This document shows positions 49,963-61,608 of a stretch of 64,000 nucleotides of DNA, one piece after another. The stretch comes from Candidatus Altimarinota bacterium (GTDB lineage Bacteria; Patescibacteriota; Gracilibacteria; BD1-5; UBA2023). The translations under genes and the position numbers were made by a program. The stretch covers positions 1-64,000 of the forward strand of contig JACMPW010000015.1 in assembly GCA_014377305.1 (NCBI GenBank). Reading direction: 5' to 3'. The notes under the pieces were generated by a model, which was given only the letters and a program-made list of their open reading frames with translations, was not told the origin of the DNA and made no database searches. Positions within the stretch are counted from its first letter, which is position 1, and the number at the start of each line of letters is the position of its first letter.

Positions 49963-50358
49963 ATGGATATACTTACTCTAGTTTTCGGTGGACTTGTCTG
50001 ATTTATTATTGGAGTTTTTATCATGCGGATAGTCTCACTCTACGAACACAAGTGAGTGAGAAAACAAGCCACGCAAGGTTCGCGTAGTGCTATATTCGGA
50101 GAAGTGTATGAAAAAATACTCCCAGCACTTCCGAACTTCCCATATGCACCAAAGGATATGGTATTCATCGGGAAAGGGTGTGACTATATCATATTCGACT
50201 GACTCTCTGAGGGTCACTTGCGAGAGATAGTATTTCTCGAACTCAAGAGTGGGAGTGCACAGATGAACAAAAATGAAAAGATGATACAATCAATTGTAGA
50301 TCGTAGACGAGTGAGATTTTCTGAGTATCGTATTGATAGCGTACGGAGCAAAGAGTAA
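49963..50358 (+). CDS. Holliday-junction-resolvase-related nuclease (membrane-anchored)
   Basis: 131 residues. N-terminal helix (about 4-23), then a PD-(D/E)xK core: 'KGCDYIIFDG' gives the Asp and 'IVFLELKSG' the ExK pair, followed by 'NEKMIQSIVDRRRVRFSEYRI'. This matches the endonuclease family related to archaeal Hjc. Four TGA codons are Gly. Could process incoming DNA; that role is inferred. Confidence 0.78.
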
Positions 50359-50425
50359 ATAGAAAAATATTTGTATTTTAGATAAGAAAATGATACAATC
50401 ACTATATCAATAATTTATAAAATAT

Positions 50426-50803
50426 ATGGCACTTACCGAATCCTGAGCTAATGCATATGGCGAGTTAGTAAACGACGCTTTAAAAAAATTATTCTGAGAA
50501 AATTTTGAGACTGATGTATGACTACAAGAAATATTAGATGTTGTTATACATAATAAAAAAACTCCTGCTGAACGAATATTTCGCATCAACAATTCTGGCT
50601 TGACTGATAATGTAAGAGTACTCTTATCTAATATCAATGGAGGTATAACTTTGGGTAAATTTGAGTACCATCCGAACAATACGGATTATTCAGCAATGCT
50701 TAATCTGATAAATTTAGCTAGAAAAACTTTAGGAAAAGCAGCTCTACTACAATTAAAAAATACTCCAGATGCAAAAGCAATGACTATACTCAATCTAGCT
50801 TAA
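50426..50803 (+). CDS. Hypothetical protein
   Basis: 125 residues, soluble. 'LQEILDVVIHNKKTPAERIFRINNSGL' (region 34-60) suggests mixed helix and strand. Three TGA codons are Gly. No family recognised; follows the nuclease gene by 67 nt. Confidence 0.6.
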
Positions 50804-50846
50804 TAATTTGATTCTTAAGATTTTTCACTTTTAACTTTTTACTCCT

Positions 50847-51599
50847 GTGTTCCTCCTCTCCACTTCATCACTTGCCGGATATGGACTCCATCGCATATTC
50901 TCACTTGCTAAACAAGCAGAATTCGATGGGATCGATATATCCGTCGATTTCGACCAGTACGATAGCTATGATGCGAGCTATATCGACTCACTCATCACGA
51001 GTACTGACTTGCCAGTCATGAGTATCACTGCTCCTGCACGCAAGCTCAACAAGAAACAATGTGATCAGATGCTCACACTCGCGAGTGAGCTCGGGGTACA
51101 AGTTGTGAATCTGCATCCACCACATCGTCTCGACCGAGAGCGAGACTGGTTCGGAGAATATCTCCAAGTAGTGGCAAAAAAATATCCAAATATCACGATC
51201 AATATCATCAACGCTCCACCAAAGACTTGGCTCTTCGTCATATCGGAGTATGGTGATGCGAGACCAGAAACAATCAAAAAAATCACGGCACATACAGCTC
51301 TCTCCATCGAGAATGTGGACCCAGAGAGTGGTGTCGATCTCATGAAGACACTCATACTCCTGGGCTCTACCATGGGACTTGTCTATCTCTCAGATAAGGA
51401 TGATGAGCAAGTATGACTCTTTCCTGGTGAGGGAACCATGCCACTCGAGTCTCTCCTCATCAAGCTCCGAGATATCGGCTATAGCGGACACTTCACTCTG
51501 ACAGTAGACCCAAAGGCACTCCTCGCTGGGGCCCCTGATGCAACAGTGATTGCCTGTATGCTCAGATCTCGTGACTTTTTATCAAAATACTTCTCATAA
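50847..51599 (+). CDS. TIM-barrel protein (AP endonuclease family 2 / xylose isomerase-like)
   Basis: 250 residues from GTG 50847. Alternating strands and helices with 'FDGIDISVDF', 'VVNLHPPH', 'LSIENVDPESG' and 'FTLTVDPKAL'. The fold matches sugar-phosphate isomerase/endonuclease IV-like proteins; metal ligands are incomplete, so activity is open. One TGA is Gly. Confidence 0.72.
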
Positions 51600-51600
51600 T

Positions 51601-51637
51601 ATAAAAATCTCTCCTAAGTATAGGAGAGATTTTTATA
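51601..51637. terminator. Bidirectional terminator
   Basis: AAAAATCTCTCCT / AGGAGAGATTTTT stem with a 6-nt loop between convergent genes. Confidence 0.85.
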
Positions 51638-51638
51638 T

Positions 51639-52271
51639 CTATTTGACGAATATTTTTTTGGCCCTGAGCTTCGCCTCGATAGTTCACTCTATTTCGAGAC
51701 GATCTCTGAGAAATATATTTCACTTCTGTGCGAGTATCGAGAGAACGAGTTTGTCATCATATTCGAGACGACCTGAGAAGTCATCGAGTGTCATGATGGC
51801 ATATTTTACCTTTTTTCCATAAAATGTCTTCTCGAGGAAGTTATTGAACTCGATCTTGTCGAGCTCTCCGATGATGAATATATCGACGATATTATTGGTT
51901 GTCTCATTGCGAAAATTGAGTACTGCATCAGAGATAGTCACGAGATCGAGAGTTTTGCGTCATTTGAAGAACTCTTTGACTGGCTTCATCACATCATAGG
52001 TCTTGAGAAACATCTCTACGAGATCTGGATAGATAGCACAGTTATGATTCATCTGATAGTATTTCTTTTTGTTTTGTTCATATGACTTGAGTATTCCGAG
52101 AGCTTCGAGATTCATCAGCTCACGTCTCACGGCATTGATCTGCTCATCCACATCTCGACAGAGTTCACGGATAAAAAATCCAGTACTTGATCTGGCGATC
52201 ACATCTTCGATAACGAGTTTTTCGAGGAGTTTGACTCGCGATCGCGAGCCGAAGAGTTTGACGAGATCCAA
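51639..52271 (-). CDS. Winged-helix transcriptional regulator with C-terminal domain
   Basis: 210 residues from TTG 52271 ('LDLVKLFGSRSRVKLLEKLV'). An ArsR-like winged helix covers about 1-85 ('FFIRELCRDVDEQINAVRRELMNLEALGIL' region 30-60). The C-terminal part (about 110-205, 'VDIFIIGELDKIEFNNFLE') recalls nucleotidyltransferase-like domains found after such helices. The start is chosen from a promoter (TTGCAT, 16 bp, TATACT at about 52293-52320); the frame is open further upstream. Stop TAG. Confidence 0.75.
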
Positions 52272-52411
52272 GAGGTATAGTACAAGGGATATATTGAGTT
52301 CTGAGTATATCGGAAAGAAAAAGAAATGCAAGCAAAAATAGCCAAGAGTCCAATAGGGAAGCGACGGATCCAAATACCCATATTTTTGTTCGACTTTTAT
52401 TCTATTTTTCC

Positions 52412-52417
52412 TATACT
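52412..52417 (+). promoter_or_regulatory. -10 box of pcrA, 6 nt from the ATG
   Basis: TATACT (52412-52417) followed by CGGTGG and ATG 52424. No strong -35 is seen. Confidence 0.45.
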
Positions 52418-52423
52418 CGGTGG

Positions 52424-54688
52424 ATGCTCAATTCCCAACAACAGATCGCCGTAGACACTATCGACTGACCGCTCCTCATCAATGCTGGAGCTGGCTCAGG
52501 TAAAACTCATACCATCACAGAACGCGTCGTATCGATGATCCATGAGCGGCATATCGATCCTCGTTCTATTTTTTGTGTCACGTTCACGAACAAGGCAGCC
52601 AAGGAGATGCGAGGCCGCATAGCAGTCAAGCTCGGACTCAACCCAGATGGACTCAACCCCTTTCGTGAACATCGCCTCCCAATGGTTGGGACATTTCACT
52701 CGACAGCGTCATTTTTTCTGCGTATGTTCATCGACCGTGTCGGGTATGGCAAGGATTTTGTCATATATGACTCTGATGATTGTCTGCGGGTGGTCAAGGA
52801 TATCATGAAAAAACAAAACATCGATGATAAGGAATTCAACCCTCGTGGAGTCCACGGGATGATCTCACAGACCAAGTGAAAATGAATGACTCCGAGTGAC
52901 TTCTCGGCTACCGTAGACTCCTACTATGCGTCCGTGGTACTCGAGATCTACAAGGAATATGCTGGCAGACTCAAGGCGGACAATGCACTCGACTTCGATG
53001 ATCTCCTCCTCTTGTTCCGTCAGGTACTCGATCTCCCTGAGGTACTCGAGTATTTCCATAATCGGTTCTCCTACTTCATGGTCGATGAATATCAGGATAC
53101 CAATCTGTTGCAATATGAGATTGTACGCATACTCGCGAGCAAGACGAAGAATCTCTGTGTCGTCGGTGATGACTGGCAGGGAATCTATTCATGGCGTGGA
53201 GCGGATATCGAGAATATCCTCTCATTCAAAAAAGACTATCCAAATGCGATGGTCATCAATCTCGAGGAGAACTACCGCTCGACTCAGATTATCATCGATG
53301 CAGCGAATGCCGTGATCAAAAACAATACCAATCAGATGAAGAAGACTCTTTTTACGTCCAATCCAGTAGGTGAAAAAATAGTCATCCTCGAAGGAATCGA
53401 CGAGAAACACGAGGCAGATCTCATCACCAATGTGATACGAGATAGTGAAGCGGGTAGCTATTCTGAATTCGCTATTCTCTACCGTACCAACGGACAGTCT
53501 CGACTTCTCGAAGAATCTCTCATCCGCAAAAATATCCCATACCGAGTATTCGGAGGAGTGAAGTTCTATGAACGCAAAGAGATCAAAGACATTCTTGCAT
53601 ATATTCGCATCATATTCAATCCGTTGGATTCTATGAGTCTGAAGCGTATTATCAATGTCCCAGGTCGCAAGATCGGAGAGAAGTCGCTCGAGAACTTTCT
53701 CGAGATACTCAATCGGGAACATATCTCGATAGCTGAGATGTCGGAGAATGAGTTCCTCCTGAACGCGATCACAGGCATCGGTGCAAAATGAATCCAAGGG
53801 TTTTCTTTTCTCTACAAGTGACTCCGCGAAATATCGAAAACAGCGTCAGTCGCTGAACTCATGGACAACATCATCAAGCGAACTGGCTATGAGGCATATC
53901 TCAAGGCAGAATATACAGAGGAAGAATTCGACGGCAAGATGGAGAATCTCGATGAGTTCCTCAATATGGCATCTCGCTACGACTGACTCATCTATCCTGA
54001 GAATATAGCCAGTTTCCTCGAGGATATCGCTCTCATCACGGATCAGGATAGAGATCAGGAGGACAAGCAAAAAACAGATACCGGGTTCGTCTCACTGATG
54101 ACGATCCATCTCTCGAAGTGACTCGAGTATCCGACTATTTTCATCGCTGGAGCAGAGGAGGGGATATTCCCACACTCTCGCTCTCTCGTGGACTCGAGTC
54201 AACTCGAGGAGGAGCGTCGCCTCATGTATGTCGCGATCACCAGGGCCAAGACTGAGCTCTATATCTCTCGGGCTCATGAGAGATATACATTCGGGAACTA
54301 TTCGGCGAATCCGAAGAGCCGATTCATCAAAGAGATACCCGCAGAATACCTCGAAGTCGAGTCCAATCGTGGGTCTGCACAGAGTATATTCGGAAATTGA
54401 GGGAGTGGATTCTCGAGTTTTGGGAATATGTTCAACAATTCTGAGGGCTCTAGCAGTCCTGCATTCTCGAATGGGAATAAGGGGCCTAGCTCTATGAATT
54501 CTTTTGTAAAAACAGGAATAAAACCAAAAAACTCAGCTGCCAGCTTCTCCACAGGATCTCGTGTCAAACACGCTCAGTATGGAGTCGGGACGATCGTGAC
54601 GATCGATGGAGCTATCGCGAGTATCGCATTCTCTGGACTCGGTATCAAGAAGATGAATGTAGAAATAGCACCGATAGAGAAGGTATAA
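52424..54688 (+). CDS. pcrA: ATP-dependent DNA helicase PcrA/UvrD
   Basis: 754 residues, superfamily 1A. Q-motif 'LNSQQQIAV', Walker A 'GAGSGKT' at 22-28, 'TFTNKAAKEM' (Ia), 'MVDEYQDTN' (II, near 220), 'VVGDDWQGIYSWRGA' (III), 'NYRS' (IV), 'LMTIHLSKGLEYP' (V), 'EERRLMYVAITRAK' (VI), and a C-terminal Tudor-like domain 'KHAQYGVGTIV' used to bind RNA polymerase. TGA codons are Gly at conserved sites, notably 'SKGLE'. Roles: nucleotide excision repair and replication-transcription conflict. Confidence 0.94.
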
Positions 54689-54689
54689 A

Positions 54690-55475
54690 CTATCTCCACA
54701 CCACACTCCGCATAGAGAGACTCCCCATAGCGATATCAGGAGTATGGAACTCGATCTGGTCATCCGTCGAGCTCGCACCCATGAGAGGAAATAGCGGGAG
54801 GAGATGATCATAACTCGGGTGTGCGAGACGAGATATATCTCACCAAGATCGGAAATCAAGGAGACTCTCCCACTCAGGAGAGTTTTTGCCTGATTGGATC
54901 CCATCTGCGAATCGAGCATCGAACTCTACTACCCATGGATGTATCCTCTCTCATGACCAGTCTATAGCTCCCAGGTTATGGACGATATTCCCACTTCATA
55001 TGATGAGAATACCTCTCTCGCGAAGTATCGCAAAAAATGCACCGAGCTCTATGAGATCGCGTGGAGTTGCACGATAGTCGAGACTCATCGTGATGACTGG
55101 GATATCTGCAGCAGGGAAGAGATGTATCAGTGTCGACCAAACTCCGTGGTCATATCATCTATTAGGATCAAGGGAAATCTTCGTATTTTGCAATAGAGAC
55201 GCAATCTCATCGGCAATCTCATGACTGCCTAGTGCATCGTATCTCACCCGATAGAGCTCAGGAGGGAATCCACCCATATCATAGATCATCTCAGGTTTCT
55301 CGTTCGTAGATATGCGAGTCTCTCACTCCGTGATCCAGTGAGCTGATAGCATCAATATAGCTCTCGGTTTCTCTAGATTTTTTGCTATTTGTTTCCAACT
55401 ATCAGTATACTGATTCGATTCTATAGCATTCATCGGACTCCCATGTCCGATGAATATGATTGGCATTTTAGACAT
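54690..55475 (-). CDS. ygiD: LigB-type extradiol dioxygenase (YgiD family)
   Basis: 261 residues. Metal-site histidines H11 ('GHGSPMN'), H46 ('LSAHWI') and H110 ('YDHGVWS') and a 'SGNIVHNL' segment match DODA-type dioxygenases. Physiological substrate uncertain. The stop abuts the pcrA stop, so the two genes converge with no gap. Five TGA codons are Gly. Confidence 0.9.
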
Positions 55476-55492
55476 AGTTTTTTCGAATTATA

Positions 55493-56362
55493 TTAGACAT
55501 CGAGACTCCCCATCTTCCCAGCATTGAGATCAGCGAAAGCCTGCATGATCTCGGTCTGAGTATTCATCACGAACGGACCATAGTGAGCAATTGGCTCGTT
55601 GAGAGGACTCCCTGCCATGATAAGAACTTTTGCAACAGTGTTCGCGGATATCGATACAGATGATCCAGATCTCGCGAAGTGAGCTATGTTGCCGTTTTCG
55701 AGTTTTTTGTTATTTGCGATGATCTCTCACTCAGTCACGAGGAGCATGGTCGTATAGTCCTCGGGAATCTCTATATCGAGTTGTCCCGCAGAGTCGAATC
55801 TGATATCGTATAGCTCCACAGGAGAAAAGGTTTTCGCTGCTCATTTTGTATCTCAGAACTGTCCGGCAATCACTCTCACTCGACCTCCATCAAACGCTAC
55901 CTCTGGGATATTGTCCCGAGTCAGTGCCTGATATCGCGGTAGGGTCATCTTGTGTTCTCGTGGGAGGTTGACCCAGAGTTGGATCGCATGTTGGACTCCC
56001 CCCATACGAGAGAACTCAGCCGTCATGAACTCGTTGTGGAGGAGTCCAGATCCAGCCGTCATCCACTGTACCTCGTCAGCCCCGATCACTCCACCATTGC
56101 CAGCTGTATCCTGATGCTCGACCTCGCCCGAGTAGACGATAGTCACCGTCTCGAATCCTCGATGCGGATGAAATCCCACTCCAGGACGATGATTGCTCTG
56201 AGGAGCGAGTTGCCATGGGGCATTGTAGTCGAGCATGAGGAATGGACTCGTATCATTCGACATTTCACGACCGTGACCAGGGACATATTGTACCACACGG
56301 AATCCGTCTCCCACCATATGAGCGCTACGAGGATGTTCGATTTTGATTATATTTTTTTGCAT
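55493..56362 (-). CDS. Pirin family protein
   Basis: 289 residues, bicupin. Metal ligands H65, H67, H109 and E111 ('GFHPHRGFETVTIVYSGEVEHQD', region 63-85; 'GSGLLHNE'). Bacterial pirins are redox-linked quercetinase-like proteins or regulators. Ends 17 nt before the ygiD start, likely co-transcribed. TGA codons are Gly (QFGDTK, VTEGEII). Confidence 0.92.
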
Positions 56363-56398
56363 AGACTCATTCTATGAAAATGAAACGAGAAAGCAACT

Positions 56399-56665
56399 TT
56401 ATTTTATAAAGTATAGTAGAACAAGAATCCAGAGAGTAGCAATAACAGGTATCCAGAGTCTAAACTCTCGTTTGCCCGCCTTGTGATACATCGGCCACTG
56501 CATCCCGAGCCATATACCGAAAACGCCTCAGGCGATCGCAAGTATCCAGAGGCTACGTTCGGGTATCCGCCACCACTGATATATCGACTTCAGCTTGTCG
56601 AGAGACATCGTGAGATAGGAGAGGATATTGAGTATCGCAATAGATATGAAGAGGTATTCTGGCAT
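56399..56665 (-). CDS. DUF1294-like small membrane protein
   Basis: 88 residues, three helices. 'LDKLKSIYQWWRIPERSLWILAIAGGVFGIWLGM' (region 22-55) matches the DUF1294 pattern (YDK...RIPE..L...A..GG..G...GM..F.HK). One TGA is Gly. Its ATG overlaps the stop of the cytidylyltransferase (TAATG). Confidence 0.82.
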
Positions 56666-57138
56666 TAGTTTTGAATTTTTATTTCATTACGCAGTATACT
56701 GCTCTTATATTTATCTACCTCGTATCCACCCACTCTCACTATCTCTATATGAGGAAAAATTTCTCTGATTTTGGATTCTGGTACCTTTTGATCATAGCCA
56801 AATACGAGGAGATCAGGATGTAGATCACGGATCGGGGCAAATATATCCGACTCATTCCCAAGGATCACACTCGCATCAGGGAACGACCTCTCTACGATAT
56901 CTCGCCTGAGTAGCTCTGTATGTACTGGATCTCGTCATTTGCCTGAGAATACTCGATGATCTCGAGCAATCACGATCGTCATATGATCAGCGAATCTGCT
57001 TGCCTCAGTGAGATAGTACTCATGTCCAGGATGGAATATATCAAAAGTCCCAAAACACATCACATGAGAAAAGTGTTTTTTTGGTGAATTTTTTGAGCGA
57101 TTTTTCGCATCTGTAGGAGTCTGCTCGGCAGATGACAT
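56665..57138 (-). CDS. Cytidylyltransferase-like nucleotidyltransferase
   Basis: 157 residues. 'GTFDIFHPGHEYYL' contains the HxGH signature (H36/H39) of the RfaE/TagD/FAD-synthase group, with 'RDPVHTELLRRDIVERS' and 'DLLVFGYDQKVPE'. It transfers CMP or AMP to a small phosphate; substrate not defined (FMN, glycerol-3-P or a sugar phosphate). ATG 57138 chosen; GTG 57183 upstream is in frame but would add a hydrophobic leader. Confidence 0.85.
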
Positions 57139-57210
57139 AAGAGGAGGAGAAGTCAAATAGACAAAAAGTATGTCACTGAACACAAAAGGTGTCCAATTTA
57201 TAAAAAAGTT

Positions 57211-57260
57211 TTGACAAGATATAGTGCAATGAGTAGATTGTATTACACAATATCTTGTAT
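57211..57260 (+). promoter_or_regulatory. nrdA promoter with two NrdR boxes
   Basis: -35 TTGACA (57211-57216), 17-bp spacer, -10-like TAGATT. Two sites fit the NrdR box acaCwAtATaTwGtgt: TGACAAGATATAGTGC (57212-57227) and ACACAATATCTTGTAT (57245-57260). Centres are 33 bp apart, three helical turns, as in known nrd promoters. Confidence 0.7.
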
Positions 57261-57381
57261 ATCTATGTGATACCCTATCTCATTTTCATCATTCGTCTAA
57301 TCGACCAATAGTATATAGAAACTCTCTGAGTTTCCAAGTAGTTTTTCGGTCGTTTTTTTATTTATCGTTTTATTCTCCTCT

Positions 57382-60012
57382 ATGGCTCTCTCGACTATCC
57401 GCCGCCGCAATGGTGAACTTGCTCCATTTGACCGAACTCGTATCGAAGAGGCGATCCTCGCAGCTGCAACAGCAGTAGGCGAGGCTGACAAGTCGTTCGT
57501 CCCTGTGGTGACAGACTTCATCGTGAAGGATCTCGATCACGTCTATGGTGAGATATTCACCAACCGTATCCCATCTGTCGAGGATGTCCAAGATATCGTA
57601 GAACGCAATCTGATGAAGTTCAACAAATTCGAAGTAGCCAAGCAATATATCATCTATCGAGCAACCCGCCAAGATGAGCGAGTTGAGGCACATGAGAAGC
57701 TCGTGAAAAAATTCGAGAAGAATGGGTTCAAAGTGATGAAAACAAGCGGAGATAAGGAGGAGTTTGACTTCGAAAAAATCGAGAAGATGTTTAAAATGGC
57801 AGTCAAAGGCTATGAGGAGAACTGTAGTTTCGACGACCTGATGGAAGCATTCAAGAAAAATATCGTCGAAGATATGAAGACCTCAGATATCGCGAAGCTC
57901 CTCGTCAAGACCTGTATCGATCTCGTATCAGTGGAGAATATCCACTGGGAACATGTCGCGGGTCGGCTCGCTCTGTTTGATCTGTACAAAAAAGCAGGTA
58001 AAAACCGAGGAATATCACAAAAAGAAATCTATACAGGAGACTCGTATGTGGCATTTTTCGAGAAATATATCGAAGAAGGCCTCTACTACAAGGACTTCAT
58101 GAACTACTATAGTCAGGACGATATCCGCAAGGCAGGGGAGATGCTCGCGAAAAAAGGGAAGATCACCGATATGAGCTATGGATATACAACCGTCCTCTCA
58201 CTCGCGAAACGCTATCTCCTCAATCCAAACAAATTCGTCCGTGAGCTCCCACAAGAGCTCTATATGTCAGTGGCACTGTTCTATGCTATTCCTGAGAAGG
58301 CTGAGAATCGTCTGGCGTTCGCATTCCAAGTATATGAGTACTGTAGTGAGCAGAAGATCTCACTCGCGACTCCAGCTCTGATCAATCCTCGTACCAATTG
58401 GCACCAGCTGACAAGTTGCTTCAAGCTCAATCTCGGTGATGATCTCAGATCGATCTATCATGGGATCGAGGATATCGCTCAGATATCGAAGTACGGAGGA
58501 GGCGTCGGAGTCTATCTCGGACACATACGAGCTCAGGGTGCAGCGATCCGTGGGATCAAGTGAGCTGCGGGGTGAGTCAATCCATGGGTCAAGGTCATCA
58601 ACGATACAGCAGTAGCGGTCAATCAGCTCGGAGCTCGTCTCGGTGCGGTCTCAGTCACACTCGATATCTGGCATCGTGACATCTATGACTTCCTCGAGCT
58701 CCAGACGGAGTCTGGTGACATCCGAGCCAAGGCGTTCGATGTGTTTCCTGCAGTATCTATCCCGGATCTCTTCATGAAGCGAGTCGAGGAGGACGGTGAG
58801 TGGTCACTATTCGACCCGTACGAAGTCAGCAAAAAATACGGCAAATGTCTCGAAGACCAATTCGAAACAGACTTCGAGGAGTTCTATGCTATACTCGAAG
58901 CAGACGATACACTAGATATGAAAAAAACGATTAAAGCGAAAGATCTCTTTAAGACTTTTCTCAAGACTACGGTCGAAACTGGTATGCCATATGTATTCTA
59001 CCGTGATACTGTGAATCGTCTCAATCCTAACAAACACGCATGAAAGATATACTCGACTCAGCTCTGTACGGAGATCTGTCAGAACTCATCTCCAGCCAGC
59101 TTCATCGAAGAGGTCATCGAAGATGGCAAAATCGTCATCCGCTACGAGCCAGGTGAGGTCGTGACCTGTAACATCTCATCGATCAATGTCGCCAAGGTCT
59201 ACGAAGAAAAAGATATCGAGACCGCTCTCGCTGTCCTCTCTCGCATACTGGACAACATCATCTCTCTGTCGAAATTCCCGATCAAGGCTGCAGAGATGAC
59301 AGCAGGGAAGTACAGAGCCATCGGTATCGGATATCTCGGTCTCGCCGAGTATCTCGCGACTCGCTCTATGGCGTACGACTCTCCTGAGGCTCGTGAACAT
59401 GTCGACTCATTATTTGAAAAATACACCTACTACACCTACAAGGCGTCAGTCGATATCGCTCGTGAGCGAGGTGCGTATCCACTCTTCCCTGGATCTGAGC
59501 ACTCGAAGGGGATCATCCTCGGCAAGGACGCAGCTATGCTGACCGCTGAGACCAAGAATAGTCATCTCGACTGGACGGCTCTCCTCGCAGATATGCAGGC
59601 GACTGGTTGCAGATTCGGCTATCACTCAGCTCCAGCACCGAACACCTCGACAGCAGGTATCGTCGGGACGACAGCAGCACTATTGCCTATCTACAAAAAA
59701 TACTTCGTCGAGACCAATCTCGCATCACCTACGATCCGTATCGCACCGAAGCTCTCTGCTGAGAACTTCTGGTTCTACAAGGAGTATGTGACGATGGATA
59801 TGAACGATGTCATCGATATGATCTCGGTTGTATACAAGTGGATCGATCAATCAATTAGTTTTGAATGGATGGTAGATCCAGCGAAGGTATCTCCTCGTGA
59901 GCTCTATGGATACTATATCAAGTCATGGAAGCAGGGGATCAAGACGGTCTACTATGTGAGGTCACTCTCGAGTGAGGTGAGTGGGGAGAATTGCGTGAGT
60001 TGTAGTGGGTAA
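57382..60012 (+). CDS. nrdA: Ribonucleoside-diphosphate reductase alpha subunit
   Basis: 876 residues. N-terminal ATP-cone (about 1-95, 'TIRRRNGELAPFDRTRIEEAI'), a linker, and the reductase barrel with 'LTSCFKLNLGDDL' (active-site Cys), 'QLCTEICQN', and 'TAPAPNTSTAGIVG'. The C-terminus 'ENCVSCSG' gives the mobile CxxC that is reduced by thioredoxin or glutaredoxin. Makes dNTPs. TGA codons are Gly: 'GIKGAAGGVNPW' and 'KHAGKIYS'. NrdB lies 3 kb downstream, split from nrdA by several genes. Confidence 0.93.
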
Positions 60013-60032
60013 TATATTATAACTAATATCAT

Positions 60033-60293
60033 ATGAATATGAAAATTAGATGGCATGCCATGTCCAAGGTTATCATATGAGCAGTTATACTTTTTATACC
60101 TAGATTTTTTCCTCGATCTCTTTTTCCATTAGTGGAAGTTGGACAAAATAACCCAGAAGGTAAATGATGGGCAGAATTAATAAATCTTTTGTTTTATATT
60201 TCTGCAAGCTGACTATTATTAGTCTTATCACTTTTTCTGATACTGTGGTGAATATTTGGTCTTTTAAAAAAGTCAGATATACCATCCAAATAA
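60033..60293 (+). CDS. Small two-helix membrane protein
   Basis: 86 residues. Helices at about 11-26 and 48-72, the latter with 'LLFYISASGLLLVLSLFLILWG'. Four TGA codons are Gly. No family recognised. 21 nt after nrdA, so possibly co-transcribed with it. Confidence 0.6.
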
Positions 60294-60347
60294 TAATCTC
60301 TTCGTTCTTCTGGTTTTCTAATCCCTATAAAACCTTACCTCCCAGTC

Positions 60348-60370
60348 TCCCACCAGAGTGGGATTTTTTG
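60348..60370 (+). terminator. Terminator
   Basis: TCCCAC-caga-GTGGGA followed by TTTTTTG. Confidence 0.8.
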
Positions 60371-60409
60371 TTTGATTTTCTCTCAGTAGTCATATACTCT
60401 CATCATACG

Positions 60410-60505
60410 ATCAAAACTATGATCCCTTCGGTCTCTTAATTCTGCATTCCATTCGCAGACCAAAAGTTCATTTCATTCCTTTTTTCTCCTCACTCCATTT
60501 GAATT
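60410..60505 (+). repeat. Upstream element shared with 10670-10748
   Basis: Blocks TATGATCCCTTCGGTCTCTTA, TTCTGCATTCC, a T/C-rich stretch, and CCATTTGAATT directly before ATG 60506, in the same order as before the gene at 10749. Confidence 0.55.
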
Positions 60506-60988
60506 ATGAAACTCGCAACACTCGGGTATATACATAGAGATGAACAGACCCTCATGCTCCATCGCAACAAAAAAGAGAACGATATCCACGAATGAAAGTG
60601 GAATGGAGTATGAGGCAAGTTCGAGGCAGGAGAGACTCCAGAGGAGTGTATGATCCGAGAGATCCATGAGGAGACTGGACTTATAGCGAGAAATCCAGTT
60701 ATGAGAGGGATGATCACGGCACCACTTTTTGCTGGTTGAGAGGACTGGTATATATGGGTCTACGATGTCTATGAGTTCGATGGAGAGCTGATCGAGTGTA
60801 GCGAATGAGATCTCGAGTGGATAGAGGATAGTAGAGTGCTCTCTCTCAATCTCTGGGAGTGAGATCGTCATTTTATCTCATGGATGCGAGAGGGGAGATT
60901 TTTCTCAGGCAAGTTCGTTTACGAGGATGGTGAGCTCATATCATACAGTGGAGTCTTTCACGATAGCATGAATAGTAATTGATTATAG
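60506..60988 (+). CDS. mutT: NUDIX hydrolase, MutT/MTH1-like
   Basis: 160 residues. Full Nudix box G37-x5-E43-x7-R51-E-I-H-E-E-T-G-L59. 'GKWNGVGGKFEAGET' resembles MTH1-type 8-oxo-dGTP hydrolases. Sanitises the dNTP pool, consistent with nrd genes nearby. Seven TGA codons are Gly, including 'GVGGKF'. Preceded by the shared upstream element. Confidence 0.88.
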
Positions 60989-61002
60989 ATATATTATTAT
61001 AT

Positions 61003-61029
61003 TTGACAATATTTTGTTTTCCTTATACT
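61003..61029 (+). promoter_or_regulatory. Promoter of the 61057 gene
   Basis: TTGACA (61003-61008), 15-bp spacer, TATACT (61024-61029); leader about 20 nt. Confidence 0.6.
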
Positions 61030-61056
61030 TATTTTTAGTTAAGAAATACTAAAAAT

Positions 61057-61581
61057 ATGAAGCTCACTATAGTAGATGGAGTTCCTGGCATAGGGGTGAC
61101 TCGCGGATTGAAATACGCAAAAACATCTGGTAGATCTGATGCGATCATACTCCCGAGTTTCGCTGATATACATATGGCCAATCCCTCACTCGCACCAGGG
61201 AATATGTCAGAATCCCTACTAAAAAATATCCACTCTCTCATCTGAGCCATAGAAGAAGCTGAGAAAAAAGATAAAAATCTCATTATCTGAGGATCGCCAG
61301 CTTCACTCTATGCCTATTCCCAAGTCTGTGGAAAAACTATCGATGGAGATACACTGAGAAGATATCTCGATATAATGCAAGAGGTAGGGAAAAAGTCGCA
61401 AATCATACTCATACGATCTCACCCATCTTATTATAGAGATATGAGAAGATTGAAAGTATTGACATGAGAACAGGTCGAAAAACTCGACCAAGAACTCCTG
61501 GGTGCATACCAGGAAATATCTCCTCCGGAAAACTTCAGAGAATCTCTGAGAACCCTAGATGGAAGTATAGAACTCAACTAA
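61057..61581 (+). CDS. P-loop protein resembling archaeal-type adenylate kinase
   Basis: 174 residues. The start 'KLTIVDGVPGIGVTRGLKYA' has a P-loop GVPGxGxT in which the usual Lys is absent, exactly as in archaeal adenylate kinase (GVPGVGxTT). 'NLIIGGSPASLYAY' and 'QIILIRSHPSYYRDMRRL' take the places of the NMP and lid strands. Could be an NMP kinase or a non-catalytic relative; moderate confidence. Three TGA codons are Gly. Confidence 0.6.
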
Positions 61582-61608
61582 AAATATAATTCTAATAAAA
61601 TCTATCAT

